From: Gp13-AA77 sp035949375
Lineage (GTDB): Bacteria > Acidobacteriota > Terriglobia > UBA7540
DNA: 64,000 nucleotides
NCBI GenBank assembly: GCA_035949375.1
Contig: DASZIG010000068.1
Coordinates: 1 to 64,000, forward strand
Direction: 5' to 3'
In this document: positions 16,899-25,500 of the stretch, piece after piece
Layout of the letters: each line of letters begins with the position of its first letter
Numbering within the stretch: position 1 is the stretch's first letter
The notes under the pieces: model-generated
Told to the model about the DNA's origin: nothing
The model's input: only the letters and a program-made list of their open reading frames with translations
Database searches by the model: none
Translations under genes and position numbers: made by a program

Positions 16899-18332
16899 CT
16901 ACTTGGGCGCCGCCTCGATTGGCAGCCCGAACACAGCCAACTGGTCGCGAACTCCCTGCTCCTCGCCGACGGCCACTACCGTCTGGCGCGCCGCCGGAAA
17001 ATATTTGCGACCCGCAGCCGTCACGTCCGCCACCGTCACCTTCTGAATGTCGGCGCTCTCCTGGCCCAGGGCCTCGGGTGGCAGGCCGTAGACCCATAAC
17101 CATCCGAGTTGCGAGGCCACGGCGGACTGAATCTGGAGAAAGATGGCGTTCGTGCCCACCAGATACCGCTGCGCGTTTGTGATCTCGTCCGCCGCAGGTT
17201 CCGTCGTCGCCATGCGATTCAACTCGTAAAAGATCTCATTCAGGCTAGGACCGGTCACGGCGTTGCGCACATCGGCGCGCGTCTGGACCGTCGCGGCCTC
17301 AGCCCGCAACTGGATCGAGCCGCCAGGCGAATACGTGTAGCCCTTGTCTTCGCGGATGTTCCGGATCAAGCGGGAGCCGAACATGCCCGCGTAGATGGCG
17401 TTGGCCACCTCGGCGGCGGCGTAGTCGGGATCGCTGCGCCGCGGTCCGAACGAGGCCATCGTGAGCGTGGTCTGCACGGAGCCGGGGCGCGGTACCAGGA
17501 AGATCGCGTGCGGATTGTCTCCGGGCGGCTTCGGCGGTGCCGATGGCGGTGGCTCGGACGGCGCGGTCCAGCCGCCAAAATACTTCTCGATGGAGGCCTC
17601 GAGCGCGCCCGAATCAAAGTCTCCCACTGCCACCAGGAGCGACTGGTCAGGCCGGAAACGTTGATGATAAGCCGCGCGTATTTGCCCGGCGGTGGTTTGG
17701 TTGATGGAATCCGCGGTGGCCGAAATGACCGAATAAGGATGAGCGCCGTAGAGCGCTTTGGCGAGAGCGCGCTGCGCCAGGAACGACGGCTCCGCTTCCT
17801 GTGCCTGAAGATTTTGCAGCGCGTTCGTCTTGGCCAGGGCGACTTCGTCGTCGGGGAAGGTGGCGCTCTCGGCCATGTCCGCCAGCACGGCCAGGGTAGC
17901 GTCTGCCTTGTCGCTCATCACCTGAACCGAGGTAAGCAACGCGTCCGGCCGCAGATCGCCACTCAGGTCGCCGCCGGCGCCTTGAAAAGCCTCGGCAATC
18001 TGTTTGGCCGATCGCGTTTTGGTCCCCTCGTCCATCGTCGCCATCAGCAGATCGGACAGGCCTGGGCGATCCTTGGAATCGTAAGCGCGGCCTCCGCGCA
18101 CGGCGAGCGTGAGCGCGACTTTGGGAAACCCAGGGCGCGCCACTCGCCACACCGTGAGGCCATTCGATAGCTTATTGACCTGTACGTTCGGCGTCTGGAA
18201 GGGAATGAGCGGCCCGTAAGGCGGCAAATCCTTGGGCAGCGGCGGCAATTTCTCCTGCGCCGCCACGCTCTTTGAAAGCGCCAGTGAAGCCAGCATCACG
18301 ATGATCAACACGAACCGGCGCAGAACCCTCAT
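16899..18332 (-). CDS. M16 family metallopeptidase-like protein, non-catalytic subunit
   Basis: A 477-residue exported protein with a signal peptide (LIIVMLASLALSKSVAAQ). It has the two-lobed M16 fold, with typical TDSINQTTAGQIRAAY-like and SFGPRRSDPDYAAAEVANAI stretches. At the place where active members carry HxxEH it has GLSDLLMATMDEGT, so zinc binding is lost. Such proteins pair with an active M16 partner, as in mitochondrial processing peptidase and the Sphingomonas heterodimer (established for the family). The ATG at 18332 overlaps the stop of the active subunit in an ATGA, so translation is coupled. Likely role: substrate-binding half of a periplasmic peptidase. Confidence 0.87.
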   Translation of the reverse strand: MRVLRRFVLIIVMLASLALSKSVAAQEKLPPLPKDLPPYGPLIPFQTPNVQVNKLSNGLTVWRVARPGFPKVALTLAVRGGRAYDSKDRPGLSDLLMATMDEGTKTRSAKQIAEAFQGAGGDLSGDLRPDALLTSVQVMSDKADATLAVLADMAESATFPDDEVALAKTNALQNLQAQEAEPSFLAQRALAKALYGAHPYSVISATADSINQTTAGQIRAAYHQRFRPDQSLLVAVGDFDSGALEASIEKYFGGWTAPSEPPPSAPPKPPGDNPHAIFLVPRPGSVQTTLTMASFGPRRSDPDYAAAEVANAIYAGMFGSRLIRNIREDKGYTYSPGGSIQLRAEAATVQTRADVRNAVTGPSLNEIFYELNRMATTEPAADEITNAQRYLVGTNAIFLQIQSAVASQLGWLWVYGLPPEALGQESADIQKVTVADVTAAGRKYFPAARQTVVAVGEEQGVRDQLAVFGLPIEAAPK

Positions 18333-19735
18333 TGGCGCCCTCCCTTTTCCACGTTCGCCTGCGGCACGCGATCGATGATGGTGCGATTTGCGTTGACGAG
18401 ATACTTGGCGGCGAAATCCTTCACCTCCGCCGGGGTCACGGCGTCGATCTCCGCCGGAGTCTGGTTTACGCTGTCGGCGGTGCCGTCAAAAAGGGCGGCG
18501 TGGGAAAGGGCCGAGGCGCGGCTGATGGGAATTTCAAGCTCGGCATACCAGTCCGATTTCATCTTGGTCTTGATGCGCTCCATCTCGGCGACCGTCGGCC
18601 CCGCAGCCTTCAATCGCGCGATTACACCGTCATAGGCATCGAGCAACTGGCTCTCCGTGACGCTCGGCGGGTAGACCACAAAGGAGGTCATCAAGGTGGG
18701 CCCGTTGTACTCGAACGGGTTGCCGAGCGGCCAGTTGGCGCCGCCATCCACGCTCAGCGCGACCTTTTTGTCCTTCACCAGCGCCTGATAAAGGATCGAA
18801 GCCTCGCCGTTGTGGAGCAGCCCCCCTACCACGGCGCCCACTACCGCGTCATGCGACGTCCGCGACGGCATGCGATAACCGACGGCCAGGGCCGGCACGT
18901 GCGCCAGCGAATCCGGTTCCGTAAACCGGCGTTCAGCCGTCTGTGGCGGCTCGGAGACGTCAGGACGGGGCGGAACATCGCGCTGAGGCAGGGCGCCGAA
19001 GTACTTCTCCACGGCTGCAAAGACTTCGTCCGGCTTCACGTCGCCCGCGATCGCCAGCACGGCGTTGTTGGGCGCGTAGTAGTGCTCGTAGAAGCTCTGA
19101 ACGTCCTGAATGGTGGCGGCGTCAAGGTCTTTAAAGTCGCCGTAGAAATTGTGCGCGTTGGGGTAACGGTTAAAGGCCTTCTGGGGCAGATCGAGCCAGT
19201 AGAAACTGCCGTAAGGCTGATTGAGGACGTTAACCCTCACCTCTTCCTCCACCACTTTGCGCTGATTGTCGAGATTGGCCAGGGAGAAGTCGAGGGTCTT
19301 CAGGCGGTCGGCTTCCAGCCACAACACCGGTTCGAGCGCCGAAATGGGCGCGGACTCGATGTACTCGGTGAAGTCATAGCGTGTGTCGCCGTTGTTGAAC
19401 CCGCCGCCACCCTCAATCACCTGGTCGAAGATGCCCTTGGGCGCGTCCGGCGTGCCTTCGAACATCATGTGCTCGAAGAGATGCGCGAAACCAGTGTGGC
19501 CCTCGGGCTCCAGACGGAAGCCGATCCTGTAGCTGATGCAGAGACCGAAGGTGGGCGCGGAATGATCCTCGGAAACCACCACCAGCAGGCCGTTCGAGAG
19601 CTTGCGGGAGGCAATTGGAACTTTCCAATCGGCGCGCAAGGGCGGGGCGCCGAGAGCCGTTCCTAAGAGCAACGTAATTAAGAATCGACGCAACAAGGGG
19701 TTTGGGTCCTTTCCGCCCAATTGGATTACAGCCAT
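18329..19735 (-). CDS. M16 family zinc metallopeptidase, catalytic subunit
   Basis: A 468-residue protein with an N-terminal export signal (RRFLITLLLGTALGAPPLRA) and the complete inverted zinc motif HLFEH within GFAHLFEHMMFEGT at about residue 85; the downstream Glu ligand fits EEEVRVNVLNQPYGS. It is a pitrilysin-like endopeptidase that degrades peptides in the periplasm. The second gene of the pair (16899-18332) lacks the motif and overlaps by four bases. The start at 19735 gives a normal signal peptide but has no strong ribosome binding site; no other ATG serves better. Confidence 0.88.
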   Translation of the reverse strand: MAVIQLGGKDPNPLLRRFLITLLLGTALGAPPLRADWKVPIASRKLSNGLLVVVSEDHSAPTFGLCISYRIGFRLEPEGHTGFAHLFEHMMFEGTPDAPKGIFDQVIEGGGGFNNGDTRYDFTEYIESAPISALEPVLWLEADRLKTLDFSLANLDNQRKVVEEEVRVNVLNQPYGSFYWLDLPQKAFNRYPNAHNFYGDFKDLDAATIQDVQSFYEHYYAPNNAVLAIAGDVKPDEVFAAVEKYFGALPQRDVPPRPDVSEPPQTAERRFTEPDSLAHVPALAVGYRMPSRTSHDAVVGAVVGGLLHNGEASILYQALVKDKKVALSVDGGANWPLGNPFEYNGPTLMTSFVVYPPSVTESQLLDAYDGVIARLKAAGPTVAEMERIKTKMKSDWYAELEIPISRASALSHAALFDGTADSVNQTPAEIDAVTPAEVKDFAAKYLVNANRTIIDRVPQANVEKGGRQ

Positions 19736-20026
19736 TCACATTCAGCCCTGTCGGCAGGTCTTGTCAATAGGCAGCTATAGGCGGGCGGGGAGTTTCGGAT
19801 TTCAGTGATCATCCGGAAAGCGCCCTGCGCCACGGCCCGGATTCGCAGAGTGGGGCGGAGCACGGAAGCGGGTCCGCGCCCCGTCCGGATGCCGCTGACG
19901 ATCGACGCCATCGGACCCGAATTCGCGGCAATTAGCCCTTGAATTGGCGGGCCGCATCGCTCATCATGCAGTGCCGGGAGCGTGACGCTCCGCGCACGCC
20001 GCGCGAACCGCACTAAGGAGGCTTTG

Positions 20027-22885
20027 GTGGACTTCCGTCGCATGCTGCGTTTGACGCCGGTGGTCTGCGCCTGCCTGCTGGCCGCCTCCCCGCTCCAGGC
20101 CCACCACAAGAACAGATTTCTGCGGTTCGTTTGCCCGTCGCCCATCATCATCAGCGGAGCGTCTGACAGCGGCAGCGCGCTCGTCCAACTGACCAACGAC
20201 GGCATCGAGCCCGTGGACCTGGCCCTTACCTCGGAGGACTTCAAGAGCGCGATCACCGGGCAATACGTAGGAGCCAGAATCAAGCTGACGGATGAGGACG
20301 GCAAGAAGCTGCCCGAGCACAAGGCGCTCCGGCACGGAGAATTCCAGCTCGTGAAAGTGTCGGTTGAGAATGTGTGGCAGGCGGGAGAGTCAGTGGCGAA
20401 GTTCTGCAACGATGGCAACCCCATCGGATCCCTGAGCGCCATCAAATACCACTTTCCGTTCGCCGTCAGCCTGGACCAGCCGCGGTCCGGCACGCCTGAG
20501 ATCGTGGCTGTACAGAACCAGACGCTGTTTCTGGCTTTCAAGAACGCCGACGCCCTTACCTACCCCATCGGATGGCGGCTGATTGTGGGCGGGGAAAGGG
20601 TGGGCGGAGGCAGGCTGACGCTCGCGCCCAACGCGACTCTCTCGGCGCCTGTCTCTCCCCGCGACGCCTGGTACCCGAACGACTGGGTAACGCGCCCCTT
20701 GAGCGCTCTCAAGCCGCGCGAGACCGACGGACGAATCGAGCTGTGTTTCCGTCCCGACCCGGGTCACGAAAAGGAGTCACAAGCCGGCGATGACGACGAT
20801 TGTGACCGGGCGCTCGCCGCCGGCGGGGGCCTTTATCCCACCGACAGCATCCCGGTCAAGGTCAGGCTCCAATATTGGCCCGACAAATTACAGTCCTTCT
20901 GGGGATACTGCTTCATCGTCCTGGTGGTTCTCGTCGGCAGCTTGACCTCGGTGCTTTCGAGCTACGGCATACCGAACGTCCTCAGCCGGCTCGACCTCAA
21001 GGAAAAGCTGGCCCTGCTCGGACGGCACGTGTCCGCCATCAGCAGCGCCGTGGACTCGCGGCTCAGGGTGCAACTGGGCACCCAACGGCAGCAGATCAAT
21101 GACGCCGTGCGCTCCCATTACTGGTTCAGCCCCGACCAACCCGAAACCCTCAAGTTGAGCGGTGCCGAACTCGACGCCCTGGGGCGCCGGGTGACCCTGA
21201 CCGAGGAGCTGGATTCGATACGGCAGCGCTATGACGCTCTCGTCGCGCGCAACATGCCGCCGTCACTGCGCAGCCGCGCGGATACCCTGTTGCAGATCGC
21301 GGCAGAGCTGCTCACCAACCCGCGCTCGAGCGACGAGGACCTGGCGAAAGCGGGCGGACTCGTGGACGAGGCTGCGCAGACTCTCTACAAGGTCAGGCTC
21401 GCGGTGGTCGAAGGCGAAGGCATTGCCGACCTGTTGAAAGACATGAACCTCGCCGCCCGCTTGAACGAGGTGAAAGACGACTTCAGCAAGCTTGGCCTGC
21501 CTGAACCGCGCGGAGTGGCATCCGTTCTCTCGGCTGCGGTCAAGGAGGTCTTCGCCGGGCTGATCGCCGGCGTGGACGATCCCGAGGACGACCCCGACGA
21601 CCAACCCCCGCCCAAGCTGAAGCTGATCCTGCACTACGTGCATCAGGATTTCCATATCCTGAAGCTTGAACTCCTGCGCGATTATATCAGGCTCCGCCTC
21701 GTGTCGCGCGGTTCAAATCTCGATAACCTCCTGAACAGCGAAGATCGCCTGCTCCAACTGCTGGACGGCGACTGTTGGGGTGATCTTCAGTCAGCGCGCC
21801 TGTTGCTGTCGGGCATGCAGTGCAACGTGTACCCCGCAAACCTCGAGAAGGCCGTGAGAGACGGCAAATTCGCCATCGTTCCCGACCGGCCGGTGCTCGA
21901 GAGCAACCAGGCCGTCCGATTCGCGGTGCGGTTTGACAAGACCGAACTAAATGGGCCAGCGGCGCTCGAGCAGTTGGACTACGCGTGGGAGTTCATTCAT
22001 CCCTCATGGGATCGCCGCTGGGGACGAAGGATTCGAAGCTGGTGGGAGAGGCGGCGGCTCCTGCGTCGAAAGGGCAAGCAGGGCGGGGACGTCGAACCGA
22101 GGAAGCTGTGGCGTTCCGCGTCGCCCACCGACGAGGTCATCCAGGAAGGCGGCAAATCCGTCTGGTTCGCGTGGCACTACTTCCCCAACGCCTGCACTTA
22201 CTCGGTACGCATCTCGATCAGCGGACCCAGGGCCGGAACGGCAGATCCCACAAAGAGCGCGGGCACTGATCCCGGGGAAGTTTGGACATTTGGTCCCAGG
22301 AACGGCAAGAAGGAATGGCCCTTCATACGGGATGTCGAGGTTTCGCCGCCGGAGAGCAAGTCCATGCAGCGGGCCGGCGCCGAGCTACTGCGCTTCGTGT
22401 TGGCCTTCGGAGCGGCCCTGATTACGCTGATCAGCGGCGCCCGCACCCAGATCGTCAAGCTCGACATGGCCGCGGCCATCGTGGCGCTCTGGGGCCTTGG
22501 CTTCACCTCCGACGCCATGAAGAACTTGATCAGCCAGGGACCTGCAGCGAGCGTCGCCTCCGCCAGGCGCGCAGAGACGCCGCCAGCCAAACCGCCCGAC
22601 GCTCCGTCCGCAGGTCCAAGTAAGGCGCCGTCGCCGTCGAACGGTCCCGTTGCTCCCGACTCCAAGGACAACGGCCCCAACGCGACAGCCCGCGGCGGTC
22701 ACGATTTGGGCAAAGCCGCGGACGCCCACGCTGCCGCTACGGATCCGACGACCACCGGACCGGCCACTCCGGTCGCGAAGGACAAAGGCCCCGAGGCGGC
22801 ACCGGGCGCCGTCGAGGAGGCTCCGAAGCCGTTCAAGTTCGACCCGTTGTCGGCGCCGCATATCGACTTCGAAGAGATGAAGTGA
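20027..22885 (+). CDS. Large exported membrane protein of unknown function
   Basis: I do not recognise this 952-residue protein. The GTG at 20027 follows AAGGAGG (20015-20021) and gives a clean signal peptide (MLRLTPVVCACLLAASPLQA); a longer frame from 19982 has no such support. Residues to about 280 look like beta-rich extracytoplasmic domains. A membrane segment follows (FWGYCFIVLVVLVGSLTSVL, near 290-310), then a long helical cytoplasmic part with acidic DDPEDDPDDQPPP, a second beta-rich section starting IVPDRPVLESNQAVRFAVRF, a basic WDRRWGRRIRSWWERRRLLRR patch, two close hydrophobic segments near 785-830, and a Pro/Ala/Lys-rich tail of about 130 residues. It stands alone between an M16 pair and a pseudogene. 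A sensor or surface-organising role is conceivable but unsupported. Confidence 0.8.
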   Translation: MDFRRMLRLTPVVCACLLAASPLQAHHKNRFLRFVCPSPIIISGASDSGSALVQLTNDGIEPVDLALTSEDFKSAITGQYVGARIKLTDEDGKKLPEHKALRHGEFQLVKVSVENVWQAGESVAKFCNDGNPIGSLSAIKYHFPFAVSLDQPRSGTPEIVAVQNQTLFLAFKNADALTYPIGWRLIVGGERVGGGRLTLAPNATLSAPVSPRDAWYPNDWVTRPLSALKPRETDGRIELCFRPDPGHEKESQAGDDDDCDRALAAGGGLYPTDSIPVKVRLQYWPDKLQSFWGYCFIVLVVLVGSLTSVLSSYGIPNVLSRLDLKEKLALLGRHVSAISSAVDSRLRVQLGTQRQQINDAVRSHYWFSPDQPETLKLSGAELDALGRRVTLTEELDSIRQRYDALVARNMPPSLRSRADTLLQIAAELLTNPRSSDEDLAKAGGLVDEAAQTLYKVRLAVVEGEGIADLLKDMNLAARLNEVKDDFSKLGLPEPRGVASVLSAAVKEVFAGLIAGVDDPEDDPDDQPPPKLKLILHYVHQDFHILKLELLRDYIRLRLVSRGSNLDNLLNSEDRLLQLLDGDCWGDLQSARLLLSGMQCNVYPANLEKAVRDGKFAIVPDRPVLESNQAVRFAVRFDKTELNGPAALEQLDYAWEFIHPSWDRRWGRRIRSWWERRRLLRRKGKQGGDVEPRKLWRSASPTDEVIQEGGKSVWFAWHYFPNACTYSVRISISGPRAGTADPTKSAGTDPGEVWTFGPRNGKKEWPFIRDVEVSPPESKSMQRAGAELLRFVLAFGAALITLISGARTQIVKLDMAAAIVALWGLGFTSDAMKNLISQGPAASVASARRAETPPAKPPDAPSAGPSKAPSPSNGPVAPDSKDNGPNATARGGHDLGKAADAHAAATDPTTTGPATPVAKDKGPEAAPGAVEEAPKPFKFDPLSAPHIDFEEMK

Positions 22886-23008
22886 CCGCGGGCTTGTGCT
22901 GCCGCGTCAGGACCCCCGTTCACAGATAGAGGAACTGCGAGCCGGCCTGTTGCGTTTGTTATCCGCAGGGGCTCGCGGGACTCCGCAATGGACGGGAGGG
23001 CGCACTCG

Positions 23009-23722
23009 ATGCAGACACTGCTTCAGGACCTTCGCTATGGCATCCGCATGCTGGCAATTTAGGCTTCACGATTGTAGCCGGCTCACCTTGACCCTCGGAA
23101 TCGCATCGTCGCAGGCGCCATGAACAATGACAGTCCGGACCACCGTTGACCCGCTGAGCGTGATGAGTGCCGTACGCCGCCAGGTCTCGAAGGGGGCGAT
23201 CAGCCGGTCTTCGGCGTCCAAACGATGCAGCGGGTTGTCTCAGATTCAATCGCAGGCCGGCGCTTCTCCATGCTGCTGCTCGGGGTTTTCGCCGGCCTCG
23301 CGCTGCTCCTCGCCACGGTCGGGATCTACGGTGTGATTTCGTATACGGCCGGCCAGCGCAGGCACGAAATCGGGATCCGCATGGCGCTCGGCGCCGAGCG
23401 TACCGACGTGCTGCGACTGGTGGTGGCGCACGGCCTGCGGCCGTCGCTGATGGGGGTGGGCGCCGGCCTGGTGGCCGCCCTGGCTCTGACCCGCCTGATG
23501 TCGAGCATGCTAGACGGGGTCCGTCCCACGGACGCGATGACCTTCGCCGCCGTCTCGCTTGTGCTGGCCAGTGTGGCCATCCTGGCGAGCTACGTCCCGG
23601 CAAGGCGCGCCACCAGGGTGGATCCGATGGTGGCGCTGCGATATAGGGCGTGGCGCGTCCGCATCACGGACCAAGAGAGGAACGGGAATCGGGATTTGAC
23701 GTTGCAGCCAAAACCTCGCTGA
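23009..23722 (+). pseudogene. Decayed MacB/FtsX-type ABC permease (acidobacterial orphan permease family)
   Basis: Pieces of one permease lie in order but out of frame. ATG at 23009 (GGGAGGG upstream) gives MQTLLQDLRYGIRMLAI then TAG, the usual start of these permeases. Next come GFTIVA-like and LTLGIASS-like residues in another frame. TVDPLSVMSAVRRQVS appears in a third frame near 23150, and from 23225 an open C-terminal section of 165 residues contains RRFSMLLLGVFAGLALLLA, GIYGVISYTAGQRRHEIGIR and ARRATRVDPMVALRY. Most of the middle (several hundred residues in intact members such as 58458-61160) is deleted. The C-terminal frame alone could be called a gene but lacks the rest of the transporter. 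Confidence 0.8.
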
Positions 23723-23725
23723 CTG

Positions 23726-23755
23726 TTGACTTCGGGCCCCCGGGGCCGGGATAAT
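23726..23755 (+). promoter_or_regulatory. Sigma-70-type promoter of the STAS gene
   Basis: TTGACT at 23726-23731 and GATAAT at 23750-23755 are separated by 18 bases. The ATG at 23766 lies only ten bases past the -10 box, so the transcript would have almost no leader, which fits the lack of a ribosome binding site. Confidence 0.55.
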
Positions 23756-23765
23756 CTCAGCCACT

Positions 23766-24113
23766 ATGCTTACTGAAAAGCTCGTCATCACGTCCGAGCT
23801 CGTCGGCGATCACGCAGTCCGGGTGCTGAAGCTCTCCGGGCCAATCCTGCTTTCGAACCTCTTCGACTTTCAAGCGCTCGTGAGATCCGACGACTCTGCC
23901 ATCCTGGTTCTCGATTTGAGTGAAGTCCCTTACATGGATTCCGCCGCGGTCGGGTGTCTCGTGAACGCGCACGTCTCGCGCGTCAACCACCATCGCCACC
24001 TCGCGCTCGCGGGCGTACATGACCGTGTTGCGACATTGATGCAGGCCACGCACATTGACCAGGTTCTTAAGACATTCCCGACCGTGGCTGAGGCTTTAAC
24101 CGTCGCCAGGTGA
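23766..24113 (+). CDS. STAS domain protein (anti-sigma factor antagonist-like)
   Basis: A 115-residue single STAS domain. The segment ILVLDLSEVPYMDSAAVGCL contains the conserved Asp-Ser pair; the Ser (about residue 59) is the usual phosphorylation site in SpoIIAA/RsbV-type antagonists. In such switches a kinase/anti-sigma factor phosphorylates the STAS protein and a phosphatase reverses it. No anti-sigma kinase, phosphatase or sigma factor gene is next to it, so its partners are elsewhere. Its promoter appears to give a nearly leaderless message. Confidence 0.85.
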   Translation: MLTEKLVITSELVGDHAVRVLKLSGPILLSNLFDFQALVRSDDSAILVLDLSEVPYMDSAAVGCLVNAHVSRVNHHRHLALAGVHDRVATLMQATHIDQVLKTFPTVAEALTVAR

Positions 24114-24181
24114 CTTCGCCCAAGCGTTCACGCCCTCGGCATGGGGTGGCCCGGCGCGCAATTCTGGTCCGCGCTGCGCGC

Positions 24182-24964
24182 CTACCGCCCGGGCCCGAGC
24201 TCTGAGATCCACGCCTTGGGAGTAGCCCCAAAGGTCCTTCGGAAGAGCGCGACGAGAGCGTTCGGTTGTTGATAACCCACTGCGAACGCCGCCTCCTTCA
24301 CGCTCGATCCGGAGACCAGCAGCTCGACCGCTTTCATCAGCCGCACATGCCTCCGCCAGGTTTCGAAGTCGGTGCCGACATCCTTCTGAAAGGTCCGTTC
24401 GAGCGTCCTGACGCTGATTCCGGCGGAAGCGCACGTTGCCTTCAACGTCTCCTGCAGCCGGAGGTCTTCCATCACAGCTCGTGCGACACCGAGGGCCCGG
24501 CGATCGAGCGGAAGCGAAAGCACGACCGGTACCGGCGAAGCGCGCTCCAGTTCAGCGACCATTAGCCTGGCGAACGCGGAATCGATCGGGCGGTCAATTC
24601 GCAGACTGCCCAGGCGCACGATTTCGAAGACAAGCTCGCGGAGCAGGGGGCGCACGTGCAGCACGGCGCATTGCGGCGGCAGACCGGCAAGGCCCGGGCG
24701 CAGGTAAAGAGTGCGCATGGAAACCGACTCGGGCATGCGAATCTGATGCAGGGTCCGCGCCGGAATCCAAAGGCCGAAGTGCGGCGGGATCATCCAGAGC
24801 TTTTGGCCCGAAGATACGTGCATCACGCCGCGGCTGGCATAGATCAGTTGATCGGATCCGTGCGCGTGGGGCGCCACGTCGGAGTCACGCGGGTAGTCGC
24901 GGGCCAGGGTCGATACGGAAATGCCCCTCTTGGGATCGTTCTCCCTGACCAGGGGATGGCGCAT
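24182..24964 (-). CDS. AraC family transcriptional regulator
   Basis: A 260-residue regulator when started at the ATG at 24964 (MRHPLVREN), which places the cupin-like sensor domain at the front; a longer frame from 25036 adds residues without family character. The N-terminal half has PHAHGSDQLIYASRGVMHVSS and WMIPPHFGLWIPARTLHQI, typical of the AraC-type sensor. The C-terminal helix-turn-helix pair includes CASAGISVRTLERTFQKDVG and KEAAFAVGYQQPNALVALFR. It is divergent from the small secreted protein gene at 25075. A GCATAA (24961-24966) / TTATGC (24975-24980) inverted repeat overlaps its start codon and could be an autoregulatory site. Confidence 0.87.
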   Translation of the reverse strand: MRHPLVRENDPKRGISVSTLARDYPRDSDVAPHAHGSDQLIYASRGVMHVSSGQKLWMIPPHFGLWIPARTLHQIRMPESVSMRTLYLRPGLAGLPPQCAVLHVRPLLRELVFEIVRLGSLRIDRPIDSAFARLMVAELERASPVPVVLSLPLDRRALGVARAVMEDLRLQETLKATCASAGISVRTLERTFQKDVGTDFETWRRHVRLMKAVELLVSGSSVKEAAFAVGYQQPNALVALFRRTFGATPKAWISELGPGR

Positions 24965-25074
24965 AAGAGATATATTATGCCGCAACAGCCTGCTTGCGAC
25001 AGGCGCGAAATCAGCGCATCCTGCCCTTATGCGCAACTACCTGAAGGGCGCAAACCGTAACCAGGAGATAAGCC

Positions 25075-25464
25075 ATGATGAAACGAATCGTGATTGCAGT
25101 GGCAGTAGCGGCGGTCTTTCTCACCGGGGCCTACAGGCTTTCGGCGGCAGGAACTGATGAGACACAAACCTTGAAAGGCTACGTCACAGACACATATTGC
25201 GGCTTCAATCGCGTCAGCAGGCCGCCCAGAAAAGAGTGCACGCTGAGCTGCGTGCGCGACCAACACGCCAAGTATGCCTTCTTCAATTTCGCCGATAAGA
25301 AGGTGTACATTCTGAATCCGCAGAGCGAAGCGGCCAAGTACGCGGGGCAAACGGTGGAGGTGACAGGCACCGTGGGCGGGAGCGAACAATTCACCACGAT
25401 GAAGGGGCAGGACTCGGGCGCGATTATCACGGCGTCCTCGATCACACCCGAAAGCACGAAATAA
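25075..25464 (+). CDS. Small secreted OB-fold-like protein of unknown function
   Basis: A 129-residue exported protein. AGGAGA precedes the ATG at 25075. A signal peptide (IVIAVAVAAVFLTGAYRLSA) precedes a compact beta-rich domain: TLKGYVTDTYCG, CTLSCVRDQHAKYAFF, DKKVYILNPQSEA, YAGQTVEVTGTVGG. Three cysteines (in TYCG and CTLSC) may form a disulphide. The pattern 'G-Y-V-T-D-x-x-C ... Y-A-G-x-x-V-x-V-T-G-T' recurs in small acidobacterial exported proteins and suggests an OB-like barrel; no activity is known to me. It diverges from the AraC gene, which may control it. Confidence 0.72.
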   Translation: MMKRIVIAVAVAAVFLTGAYRLSAAGTDETQTLKGYVTDTYCGFNRVSRPPRKECTLSCVRDQHAKYAFFNFADKKVYILNPQSEAAKYAGQTVEVTGTVGGSEQFTTMKGQDSGAIITASSITPESTK

Positions 25465-25500
25465 GGCTGGCAATGCGGGTAAAATGCGTGCTGGTGCCGT

